DNA from: Spongilla lacustris
Taxonomy: Eukaryota; Porifera; Demospongiae; Spongillida; Spongillidae
Length of the DNA stretch: 64,000 bases
NCBI GenBank assembly: GCA_949361645.1
Contig: OX442429.1
Coordinates: forward strand, 5,255,167 to 5,319,166
Direction of reading: 5' to 3'
In this document: one piece after another, positions 34,084 through 43,947 of the stretch
Numbering within the stretch: position 1 is the first letter of the stretch
Layout: every line of letters begins with the position of its first letter
The notes under the pieces: generated by a model
Database searches by the model: none
What the model was told of the DNA's origin: nothing
What the model saw: the letters and a program-made list of their open reading frames with translations, nothing else
Translations under genes and position numbers: made by a program

Positions 34084-35120
34084 TAGGCATAAAAAACGAA
34101 CAGATTAGAACTGGTATACCAGCATAAGAATGCACATACTTTATTGACTTGAGATGTTATCATGTTTACTTCTTGAAGTTGGTTGCTGTGATACTTCCTC
34201 TTAAGACCAGCAAGTAAATACATGTCACCGCCACATATCTGAGATATCAAAGAAGGACCATACTGTTTGGAATCCTTTCTGTTGCTTCCATGTGATAGGC
34301 TGTACAATACCTGATCTCCTATCTTGAACGACACCATTTCATTACCTTTAGCGATCGGCCCTTTAGCATTACTTTCCATTCTTTCATGAATTGATTGTCC
34401 TCTTACAACCACCACCTCTCCATCTGCTGACTGTTGAGTACAATTAGACATGCTACCCTCCAGCTTTGTTGTTGGTGCCACATCACTGGTCTTGGCCCTC
34501 CCAGAGCAGTTTTCTCCCTTGTCATATCCCTCAATTGTAGCAGCAACCTCTTCAATTACTGGCTGTAGAACACCATCACATTTTGACACAGGCTTTGTTA
34601 ATCCTGTCACATCGCTAGCCTTAGTCCTCTTCCCTTTTGGAATCTTAAATCCCTTAGTAGTGATTTCTTTTTTTGCTGGCTCTTGGGCACTGTCACAATC
34701 AGTTGTCACATCACTAGTCCTGGTTCTCTTCACTTTCTGTATAGAGCCATTTTCATCTGAGTGCTGGGTACCATCACACATGCCAACTTCTGTCTTAGCT
34801 GATGGTACTATGTCACCAGCGATAGCTCTCTTCACCTTCACTAATTGATCAGAATGAAACTTCCTTTTAAGACCAATACGCTTATACGTGTTTTTCCCAC
34901 ATGCTTCGGCAACAAAAACAGGCTCTAGCCGTTTGTCACCCTTTCTTGTATCTCGTCTGGAATTGGCATACCAGACTTCGTCTCTGACTACAAACTCTTC
35001 TTGCCTGCAATGTTTTCTGTCGTACTGCCTTTTTTGGGTGGTCTGTGCTATGTGAATATTTTCACAAGCATCACTACGTTTTTCACCTAGCAACTTTGAG
35101 TTCACCATTAAATTTTCCAT
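34084..35120 (-). CDS. Ginger1 element B integrase C-terminal region with two GPY/F-like modules
   Basis: This is a long uninterrupted minus-strand frame in an otherwise decayed element. Module 1 (about residues 41-98) reads VVRDEVWYANSRRD...GDKRLEPVFVAEACG and ends GLKRKFHSDQLVKVK. A repeat-rich Ser/Thr/Lys linker of about 160 residues follows, with units containing RTKASDVTG, RTRTSDVTT and RAKTSDVAP. Module 2 (about 262-319) reads KIGDQVLYSLSHGSNRKD, YGPSLISQICGG and GLKRKYHSNQLQEVN. Both have the order of the small beta-barrel GPY/F domain of Gypsy integrases, and module 2 keeps the GP. The frame reads on past a probable donor into 33,984; the true exon likely ends near 34,165 and splices to the OTU exon. 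Confidence 0.7.
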
Positions 35121-35124
35121 AGAG

Positions 35125-35654
35125 TTATCATCTTTATCAGCTTGACATTAATGTGGTGGAAAATCTAATTCAATGGGTAGCCTTGCTTTCTCACCATAAA
35201 CAAGTTCAAATGGAGAATACAATGAAGATGATTGTATGGATGAGCGATAACCAAGCAAAAAAAGGTCTAAATCATCCTCCCAATTTAGCTTTCCACCTTC
35301 TGAGTACTTACTTAAGCAAGCACAAATTGTCTGGTTAAATCACTCTGAGGCCATTGCTTTGGGGATGATATGCTGTGCAGATGTGTCTAGCAATACCTAA
35401 GCTACTGCAAAAATTATCATTGAGCTCATTGCAAAACTCTCGTCCCTGGTCTGATATGATTATTTCTGGTACCCCAAACCTTCCTACTAGCTTCTTCAGA
35501 CACCTAGACAGTTATTGCCTCCTTATTAGGTATGCAATATACCTCTGGCCATTTGGTTAGATATTCTGTCAGCACATTAGATAACAGACAACTGCACCTG
35601 ACAATGGACCTACTAGGTCCATACTCCATTGTGCAAACGCTCGATTAGGAACAC
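35125..35654 (-). pseudogene. Ginger1 element B integrase core (DDE), decayed
   Basis: The minus strand reads PNRAFAQWSMDLVGPLSGAV with the first Asp, then after stops GRFGVPEIIISDQGREFCNE with the second Asp, then TAYHPQSNGL followed in a shifted frame by the Glu-bearing FNQTICACL region and YSPFELVYGE. Several stops and frame changes break it. The start of this exon is cut at 35,655 by a hAT-type MITE. Confidence 0.8.
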
Positions 35655-35662
35655 CAACCGGA

Positions 35663-36806
35663 TAGGGTGTGTAACCGGTTATCAGGTTATTCGCAAAAAC
35701 CTATCCGTTCGAATAGTAATTTAGCATTACTCGGAAAAATCGATTATTGGATTTGTTCTATTCGAAATAACCGGTTTGTGAATCTCCATTCGGAGGTACT
35801 TAGGTATTCGTCATCCGCATCGACAATTCGCCCATTATTCGAATCTTTTTATGACGATATCCGGATACGCGTTTACGATATTACATGTAATTACTTCTAA
35901 TTGGTTAATTAACGTCACTGTTGTTACTATAATTATTATTTATATATACGTGGGGACGAGATCAGATGTACGGGCAGTAATTCGAACTAGCCAACAGATC
36001 TCCCTCTTCACGTGACATGACGACGGACAGCTCCAGCTACAAATCAAAGTTAGTTCGCTTAGTGCATTTCGAAGTACAGTAGCTGGTTTCTTGCATCAAT
36101 CTCTCTGAGCTGATAGTGATAGACCTATTGCCGCGATCGCAATTATAGGCCTACTTAGTTACTAGTATTTTCAAAACTCGCGATGGTGAAATGGAGGCTG
36201 TATGGCTGGTGGTGCGTAAACTTCATCTGTGGTTCTACTCTTAAGTGCGATGTGTAGGTAGACCTCATCGTGGCCACGCTAACTTAGGTCAGGACACGCC
36301 CATCTAGGTATGTGGTTAGGCCAAGCGATTTAGGCCTATATAGGTAGCTGTGGTTGTGTGCTGAGTGCATCTGGTGTGATGTGGGTAGCTGTGGATGCAT
36401 GCTGTACAGATCTGGTGTAATGTGGGTAGTTGTAGGAGGGTGTCTGGTGTGATGGAGGTAGCTGTGGTTGTGTGATGGGGTTAGCTATGGTTGTGTGCCA
36501 CATGAGGGCACTGGTGTGATGGGGGTAAGCATGTTTGTGTGCTGAGGGTATCTGGTGTTATGGTTTAGCTGTACGAGGGTATCTGATGTGATGTGTACAT
36601 TTAGGTGGCTCAGTGAGCAGAAAACCTGAATAACCTAAGTATTCGGCTGGCAAATTGTCAAAACCTATTCGGAAAAATCGATTTCCTTTTTTCAAGTATT
36701 CGGAAAAATCGATTTTCAGATCCGGAAAAACCTGAAAAATCGATTAGTGTTTTAAAAGTATTCGGAAAAATCGATTTTCATTATTCAGGGGAGGTTACAC
36801 ACCCTA
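35663..36806. mobile_element. hAT-type MITE with exact 8-bp duplication
   Basis: Ends TAGGGTGTGTAACC and GGTTACACACCCTA, with CAACCGGA at 35,655-35,662 and again at 36,807-36,814. The interior holds ATTCGGAAAAATCGATT repeats near both ends and a run of diverged TGTGATGTGGGTAGCTGTGG units at 36,330-36,600. There is no transposase. It interrupts the integrase gene between the zinc-finger and DDE regions. Confidence 0.92.
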
Positions 36807-36814
36807 CAACCGGA

Positions 36815-37169
36815 TGTATATAGGCTTGCAGTCTTCTTGGACATTTTGTTCCTCCTTTGATACACTAGGCAAGTACCACAATATTCTGCTACATCCTTAG
36901 TCATTCCTTTCCAATAGTACCGCTCGGCTATCTTCTCTTGCCTGTAAATGAATAAGAGTATATACGATTCAAATACAGTTACCATTGGCTAGCCTTACGT
37001 TTTATGAATTCCAAAGTGACCCCCTGCCGGATCTTTATGGACACTTTCAAGCACCCGCATCTTTTCGTCGATTTTTACCACCCTGTATCGTTCATCCTGG
37101 GGCTCGTCCCGCAAGCGCGCACCGGTAGCCCGTGTAGACGCCAATGCTCCAGTTTCAGGTTTTTTGCGC
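36815..37169 (-). pseudogene. Ginger1 element B integrase zinc-finger region
   Basis: One exon (about 37,169-37,010) reads KPETGALASTRATGARLRD and MRVLESVHKDPAGGHFGIHK, giving the two histidines. After an intron ending TTACAG/CAAGAG, the next exon reads EKIAERYYWKGMTKDV followed by AEYCGTCLVYQRRNK, giving the two cysteines. The H2C2 finger is complete. The exon is continuous in frame with 39,267-39,398 once the hAT at 37,178 is ignored. Confidence 0.85.
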
Positions 37170-37388
37170 CTTTTAAGCAGTGATGCCGCGGTCGGCTATT
37201 ATCGATATGGTCACGTTCACGATTAACCGTACCGGATCGTCCCGGTCACGTTCACGGACGAACACTGACCGTATCTTAGCAATACGGTCACGTTGGCGGT
37301 TTGACGGGGGCCGCCTAAATTCAAGACGGTCCCGGTCGATACCCGGTCGCAATTAATGTCACAAATTAATAACCAAAGTAATTATAAA

Positions 37389-38560
37389 TCATACTTTTAT
37401 AAGTTTGTTACACCGCAAGAAGATGACTCTTTCTTCTCTGCCAGCATCCATCCGCCATCTCTTGCGATCAAGTACATGTTTTAACTGCGAAAATACCCTT
37501 TCAGAGGGAGCACTGGACGCCGGAATGGCTATATACTTTAGGGCTAGCAGAGCGATGTGAGGGAAGTTAGCTTCGTGGTCGCTCCACCATTGCATGACAT
37601 TATAAACACGCCAGTTGGTTTGTGGTTCCAGCATATAGCGCTTCAACTCATCCTCTATGCTGTCCCTCACACTCCTGTTTGACATCCCATGCAAGGATCA
37701 CTTTGGTAGCAGTACATGACAGCAATAAAATGCACTGAGTCGGTTGAAATTTGCAATTTTTTAAAGTTACCAAAATATAGACTGACTTACGTCAAAGTCA
37801 AACAATGCATCCAGAGCTGATATTTTGTCATTGGGCACAGCATCTTCCTGAGTGTCTAATGAGGACAGTGAGTTTGGAGGATCAATTTTAATCCCAGCAA
37901 CAATAAGCAGCTCGTCCTTAAACTGCTGTATTGCCTTATAGTTGGTTCCAACCAACTCAAGCTTTTGTGGCCAAGGTGGACTAGTGCAGCAACGTTGAGC
38001 AACAAGGATGGTGGATTAAATCTGGTTTGAACCCAGTTTTAAGACAGAAAACACTCACATACTTCTGAAGCGACTCAAGGGAGCTAGCCTCAGCTAGGTA
38101 CCAGAAGAAGTGGATTTCGTTGCTGGCTCCTCACTACAAAGAGATTTCATGCATACATGTACATGTAGATGTATAATGTACAAAACGATATAATATGACA
38201 ACATGGCATGTATGTATATATATATCATGCACGCACTGAGGCGCATACATGCATGTTGTGGGCTTGAAGTATAGATGCTTTTTCATTCGAGTTGTCGACC
38301 CATCAACACGAGGAACCCATGCACATTATTTCTCCAGCCTTTTGGCACACTACGCCATAGACCCCCATTTGTCGCAATCAGAACAGGGCGACAGCTTGTA
38401 GTGCTTCCACAGCCATGCAGGCATTGGTAAATTTGGGACCGCTGGGATGAACTGCACCCTTGCATGGCCGCACTGTCTTCAGGTTTGCATGTTTCGCAGC
38501 TCTTACTTTTCTTCGATGCAGGTGGTTCTTAGACATCTGTGCAATCGATATTAAGTTCAT
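37389..38560 (-). pseudogene. hAT transposase remnants
   Basis: The last exon (37,389-37,694) has WRVYNVMQWWSDHEANFPHI followed by ALKYIAIPASSAPSERVFSQ, the hAT C-terminal dimerisation block, ending near KRWRMDAGREERVIFLRCNK. Upstream minus-strand fragments at 37,767-37,955 and 38,378-38,560 look like earlier exons (for example QFKDELLIVAG), but the catalytic core is incomplete. GT/AG-like junctions occur between them. Not expected to make active transposase. Confidence 0.8.
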
Positions 38561-38989
38561 TTTCTGCTTCAGACTTATGAACTGGTCGATCAGACTGTTT
38601 TGCGGCAGGACTCAGGCTAAACCCAGCAGTCATAAGCCGGAAGTCAGAACTCGGGTACTATAGTATAGGCCTGCACTTGAAAACCGAAGGCAATTGCAAT
38701 AAGCACCTACCTAGAATTATACGATACAGCGTGACTCAAAGAACTACAATCCAAGCAACGATCCAAGCAAGAAATAAAAGCCAAACAACAAATCCAAGCA
38801 ACAAATTAATTTTTGTTCACATAAACAGTACATGATATAATGAGCATGCCAGGAAACTGACTGGTGTCAGAGTATATACAATTCATTATTGAAATGTCAC
38901 TTCGGGTGTATGAATATTGCATTGTATCTACTCCCACAGGTTCCCAGTCCTCGATCATCCAATAACGTTTTCTTCATGCCTTTGACCTG

Positions 38990-39072
38990 GTCTCGTACCC
39001 ACGTAACGATGATTATGTACGTGTATCATAATCATCGATACGTACATTTGGGTTTGGGTACGAGACTACCTT
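38990..39072. repeat. Short hairpin repeat (TCTCGTACCCA)
   Basis: GTCTCGTACCCACG and CGATGATTATG pair with CATAATCATCG and TTGGGTACGAGAC. Related to the hairpin at 19,519-19,592. Confidence 0.6.
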
Positions 39073-39266
39073 TGACCGTCAACATTTTTGGCGGTCCACG
39101 GTTATTACCTCAGTTATGCAGACGGTTAAGTGCTTTCGCGAACTAATTCAATTATTCAATTTTCCTGACGGTACCGCGCGGTCACGGATGCGGTCAAGCC
39201 AACCGTATCGCCTAGTTTGGCGGTCTTGACGGTTGACGGGCGAACCGCGGCATCAATGCTTTTAAG

Positions 39267-39430
39267 TTTGAACAAAAGACTGTCATAGGTAGCGAAGCTT
39301 TCACATTTTTGACGATATGCCCTTTTAGCCTCTTTGTCTTTGGACTCTTCCACACCTCGAGGCCATGCAAGATCTTTGGATATCACTTTTGCTCTCAAGG
39401 AACCGCACTATATCATTGTATTCTTCAGTT
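39267..39430 (-). pseudogene. Ginger1 element B integrase N-terminal exon
   Basis: The minus strand reads SKDLAWPRGVEESKDKEAKR and RAYRQKCESFATYDSLLFKL, comparable with the YP...LKRLIRKRS...GVMLYKK segment of element A. A coding-like stretch upstream in another frame (EYNDIVRFLESKS) indicates a frame change near 39,390. The hAT splits the exon right after LLFKLK. Confidence 0.65.
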
Positions 39431-39599
39431 TTTCCGTCAGTGCACAGTGTGCGTTAGAAATGTAACAACAATCTCTATTTCAGTCACTTCAAAAAGATGT
39501 TAACATTTTTAGTTTATATAGCATGACCCCTATTTCAGAGCTAGGTGCAGTGCTTCTATGCAGGCACGAAGTACAGGACAAATTACTATTCATCGTGCG

Positions 39600-39825
39600 T
39601 GAAAGAGTCTATTCCAAACACTTGAATGGGGGTGACAGTCTATTCCAAGGGAGGATGATCTATTCCGGAATAATCTATCACATGAATGGGGGGGGGGGGG
39701 GGGGAATAGTCTATTCCAAGGGAGGATGATCTATTCCGGAATAATCTATCACAGGAGGATTGGTTATTCCGGAGTAGAACATCCGGGAGGGTAAAATTAT
39801 TGGGGGATAAACTATTTCGTGACAC
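39600..39825. repeat. Right terminal inverted repeat of Ginger1 element B
   Basis: Tandem units of about 85-90 bp (AGTCTATTCCAAGGGAGGATGATCTATTCCGG) plus a G-run, ending CGTGACA before CCGG. The G16 run is a likely slippage site. Confidence 0.85.
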
Positions 39826-39909
39826 CGGCACTGATTACTACATGACCTGTGTGCACGTGGATCAGGGAAGGAGCACAACTCTTATATACATAGTAACACC
39901 ATAGGATTG

Positions 39910-40894
39910 TTAGTAAACATAAAGTTCAAGGTTCAGCAACCGAACATCTTCATTAGAAAGAGGTTCGTCCGCGCAGAGGCGAACTTCAAGGCTGTCAGTA
40001 ATGTTCGTGGAAAGGGTTGTGTAGAACCACGGTAGGTTTGAATTGGAACAGCAAGAGGACAGTTTTCCTGGGCACGTGCCATTTTGCCATAATGGATAGG
40101 TGTAATAGTTACTGGTGCTACCCCCCGACTGGCCCCCACAATACCAATTCGTTCCAACATAGGAAGGCACCGCTACGAACGAGTATCCGCTGTAACATGG
40201 ACAGTAGCTACCCGATGGCTGAGCCGCAGCGTACGTCCACAAATGTTGCCTAGGGTTTTGACCGTGAGTAATACAAACCCCATCAACGTACGCTCTGTCG
40301 ATGGTGCACGGGCTGCAGGATGATCCGTAGCGTTGGAAACCGTCGCACGTGCTATACTGGTAACCGTAGATACCTTGTAGTAAGGTACCGAGTAGGTTGT
40401 GTAGTTCACTCCGTAACAGTTGTTGTCTCCTGGCTTTCCGCACAAACGATAGGTCCCTGCCGTGTAGGTCGCCCAGTTGGACGGACAAGACTGTATGGAG
40501 TCGGACATATTCAGATAGGCAACTCTCATCCAACCTCTGGAGCCGTTTAAGTACCTTATCAGATCGCAATGCACTTGGACCGAAGTATTAGTAGAGTTGG
40601 GTAGAATCCAGTAGTACCCGGACGGATTGTTTGGCAACGCCGCTAAAATAGCTTTGCACGAACTCGCAGGACACAGCGGTCCCCAACCGATGGGCGTGCC
40701 ATGTAGAACGCACGACAAATTATTAGCCACTTGCTGAATGATGATGCTGTATACGTTCTGAGATGTATTTGAGCAGTTTTGCGTGGTACTCGGTGGTAGA
40801 GTGATGGGCTGTAGCGGAGATCCAGTCGGTTCGGAGGGGAGGTAACTGCAGCCAAGTAGAAGATAGATTAGTACCCTGCATAAAACACGGTGCA
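39910..40894 (-). CDS. Secreted fibrinogen-C-like protein, one frameshift
   Basis: The ATG at 40,894 opens a leader (MHRVLCRVLIYLLLGCSYLP). The mature part has many N-glycosylation sites and cysteines: SCKAILAALPNNPSGYYWI, QVHCDL, SRGWMRVAYLNMSD, CPSNWATYT and LCGKPGDNNCYGVNY. Near 40,375 the frame changes and the protein continues with GYQYSTCDGFQ, AYVDGVCITHG, SSCCSNSNLPWF and LEVRLCADEPLSNEDV, ending LNLELYVY-stop at 39,910. The first third resembles the start of fibrinogen C-terminal domains (CxxI, YWI, CD, GWxRV). The whole layout is one I associate with a large sponge family of secreted lectin-like proteins. The ligand is unknown. The frame change may be a real mutation or an assembly error. 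It is apparently a single exon, with the alternative Met upstream less likely because it lacks a leader. Confidence 0.7.
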
Positions 40895-41585
40895 TTTTAA
40901 ACATAGTCACGTGAGGATCGCACAGCATGCACCAAATGGATCCCCCAATACATGAATTGCATACATAATTGCACAAATGTACATGCGTGCATGATATGTG
41001 CATGCCGGATGTATATTTATTACAAGTAAATAAAAATATTCTCTATGAGAAAGTTGGTGGTGTAAAAAGCACGGAAACAAGGGGTGAATGATAAGGAAAA
41101 ACGAAATTAGCCCGGCACACATTGTAGGACAATGCATGTGCTAAATATAGGACTATCACATCTATTACTGTACAACCACACATAGACTGAAAAGCTTTGT
41201 GCAGCTCATTGGAGGGAGGAGCAGAAGAACACAAAATATCTGGAGGCCTATCACAATCAGACAGTAGAAACATTTGGTGGATGGGGGTTGGAGAGCAGAC
41301 CAGATTTCGCCACTCTTGCGGACAGAATTTCAGGGCGCACTGGCCAGGCAAAATCATGTGTCATCAACCAATTATACCAACGATTGGCCATCACATTGCA
41401 GAGGCAACATGCCAGAGCAATGATTGCCAGGCAGCCATTGTAAATTAGTGTACTTGAACATGAGCATCTCTTTTTAAAATGTATTATGTATTCTGTACCG
41501 TCTTGGGAACATTAAGTTCCTTTGATGGTTTAGATGACTTTTAGTTCTGTGTGCGAGTGATCGAGTGTGTTAGTGTGCCAGTACA
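40895..41585. repeat. Flank with one arm of the 2.4-kb-type MITE
   Basis: About 41,035-41,165 (TGGTGGTGTAAAAAG..GGAAACAAGGGGTGAATGAT, then GCTAAATATAGGACTAT) is a diverged relative of the MITE at 2,437-2,692. No gene is recognised to the gap. Confidence 0.5.
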
Positions 41586-41785
41586 NNNNNNNNNNNNNNN
41601 NNNNNNNNNNNNNNNNNNNNNNNNNNNNNNNNNNNNNNNNNNNNNNNNNNNNNNNNNNNNNNNNNNNNNNNNNNNNNNNNNNNNNNNNNNNNNNNNNNNN
41701 NNNNNNNNNNNNNNNNNNNNNNNNNNNNNNNNNNNNNNNNNNNNNNNNNNNNNNNNNNNNNNNNNNNNNNNNNNNNNNNNNNNNN
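41586..41785. other. Assembly gap (200 N)
   Basis: Exactly 200 N, size likely a placeholder. CACACGTGTGCACACAATA repeats (about 19 bp, three to four copies at 41,846-41,915) lie on the right side, and a microsatellite may have caused the break. Confidence 1.
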
Positions 41786-43947
41786 GTTAAATTCTTTTCA
41801 TCGCCGAGTCTTACAAAGTGCATGTGACCCACCTCCACATAACACACGTGTGCACACAATACACACACGTGTGCACACAATACACACACGTGTGCACACA
41901 ATACACACACACACACCTACACACTCCTGGCCAAAAGCATGGATCCAAAATTCATAACAGTGGGCATGGTTTCTTGGGAAACTGATACAAGGTTGACATC
42001 AAAGGATACCTCCCCCTCAACTTCCACCACACCTACTGACTTGGTGGGTGTTAAGGGAATAACAACCCTTGAAATGTCAATCACATGCCCACTGGAGGCT
42101 TAAGTGGCTGCAACGTTGAATATGATTTGAAAGCGCTTGAAAATTTGAAAGCATTTTGAGATATTGTGATCTTAATTGCATGGGTTGTATAGTGGCGTAA
42201 CTGTATATTAGCACATTACATGTACATACAGCTGGGGTGACTATATTAGCACATTACATGTACATACAGCTAGCTGGGGTGACTACTGATGACTGTGAAA
42301 TATTTCTGATCATTCTCTGGCGTGGTGCTTTTAGGGCTCACGTGGTGATGGGCACACATTACACTAGCTAGCTATTGCCGTGAGCTCATATGCAGTCTGA
42401 AACTGAAAACCAGTTTAGGATCTGGAATATAACCTTAAAATTGGCAAAGAAAATGTCTGTAGCAATACACCGTGTGCCGTAGAAGAGATACTGTTTCCAG
42501 TCAAGAAACTTTAGTCCAATTCCAGAGCTGCCCCAGCATGCCTTTGAATAGCCTGCTACATTCAGTTCCCTCCACCCCCATACATGGTTGTAATTACATA
42601 CCTTTGCTCGAAGCCCTTCACCTATCACATGTAGGCTCGTGCAGTGCTAGCACAACACACACCCCTCAGCAATTTCCACACTCATGTCCTACCACTAATC
42701 AGCTGGCTTTGATAAAACCAGCTGATGAATCTAATCAGATTAGAAGGTGTGCGCATGCACAACACACACACACACACACACACGCACTATAATTTTTGCT
42801 GTGAAGGAGAATATATTTCACTTCCTGGACTACACGCATCTCTTGTTGCCTGCCAATTCACATCAGGGAGAAGTGGTAGTGTTGTTCACAGCCAACTGGT
42901 ATCCCATTTAATGGCACATCACATTATGTGTGTGTATGTGCACCACACACATGCATGTCATATTAACACTTGCAAGTTGCTTTGTTTCTTGACCAGTGCA
43001 CGCAAACTTAATGAATAGGATCATAGGTAGTATAGTATCTATATGATAGGAAGGAATGGCATCAGGTTCCCAACTTCTTTCTCAGTGACACTGACACTTT
43101 GCATTCAAGACTCTTGTGTCTCAGTTCCAGACACGCTACAATTGCATCCAATAGGATTAAAAGCTCGAAATGTTACGTGGGATGTCCGTCCAGACATAAA
43201 TAGGAGATGTTGGACAAACCTGCTTTGGCAGCTGGTCCTCTTGGAAGGTCTCTGCAGTCCAAGAGCGCGCCTGTTTGATCAGATGTTTGGTACGCTGCTA
43301 GTCACCAGGATCGTTTGATGGTGCCAAGGGATGTAAGATTAAACTGATATTGTGATCGTTGATGAGAATGTAATGTGCATCGAAAACAAGGAGTAGGAGG
43401 AGCCACATTCTGTTGCTAGGGGTGACTAGCTGCTGTGCTCCAATTCCATATACTGTTATGTTGCTCAATTCCAGGAATGCAAACAAAAGCACAAGCCTTC
43501 ATTAGAATTGCATGGAAGTTAAGTAAAAGAATTTGCCATACATGCCCCACCCATTGAGCAGTGAACTGCAAGGAATCATACCATGGTTGACATGCAGTGG
43601 TGGTAGCAGACCTGCACACTCACTCACGTTTCCCCATTCTTGCAAGGTATACGGAGGTGTGCAAAGGTGTACTAAGGCGTGCACGACACAGGTGGTGCTG
43701 CCTAGATGATGCAAACTAATTAACTTCTTGTGTTAAAAACTTAATCACAAATGTGATTCGGTTTGATGCGTTATCACCTCATGTGTGTTACCAGGGACCT
43801 GATATGCAATTGGGATGCATATTTTGCTTTACAATTCCCCAAGTGGACCATTCTGATCACCACCACACCTATCATACACATAAGCTATCATCAACTTGTA
43901 CGAGGAATACACACACTAGGCAAGTATGCGTGCACATCAATACAATG
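41786..43947. other. Intergenic, simple repeats only
   Basis: A tandem duplication of about 45 bp (TATTAGCACATTACATGTAC) lies at 42,205-42,290 and a CA run at 42,762-42,784. I could not assign any coding exon. Confidence 0.4.

Larger units (their letters stand above)
37178..39258 (-). mobile_element. hAT transposon with exact 8-bp duplication
   Basis: It begins CAGTGATGCCGCGGTC and ends ACCGCGGCATCAATG, where the final CACTG has become CAATG. CTTTTAAG stands at 37,170-37,177 and again at 39,259-39,266. It is 2,081 bp long with a minus-strand transposase remnant. Subterminal regions are rich in CCGT/ACGG blocks and match the MITE at 9,911-10,077, which this element or an intact relative could have mobilised. 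Confidence 0.95.
28014..39825 (-). mobile_element. Ginger1 DNA transposon, element B, with nested insertions
   Basis: It begins TGTCACGAAATAGATTATCC and ends with GGATAAACTATTTCGTGACA. CCGG flanks both ends (28,010-28,013 and 39,826-39,829). The subterminal regions (to about 28,135 and from about 39,600) hold inverted tandem TATTCCGGAATA-type units. The minus strand encodes a decayed integrase and OTU gene. Current length is 11.8 kb, but at least five later insertions lie inside, so the original was much shorter. Its inverted repeats differ in sequence from element A, so it is a separate Ginger1 family with the same target. Confidence 0.92.

Noticed and set aside
34450..34848. Plus-strand 132-codon frame
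   Set aside because: It is the antisense shadow of the integrase C-terminal exon on the minus strand.
41551..41916. Frames running through the N block
   Set aside because: They consist of unknown residues across an assembly gap.
42386..42628. Minus-strand frame as the last BPI exon
   Set aside because: The FLDWKQYLFYG text looked weakly similar, but the exon at 43,948-43,995 fits in phase, spacing and stop codon.
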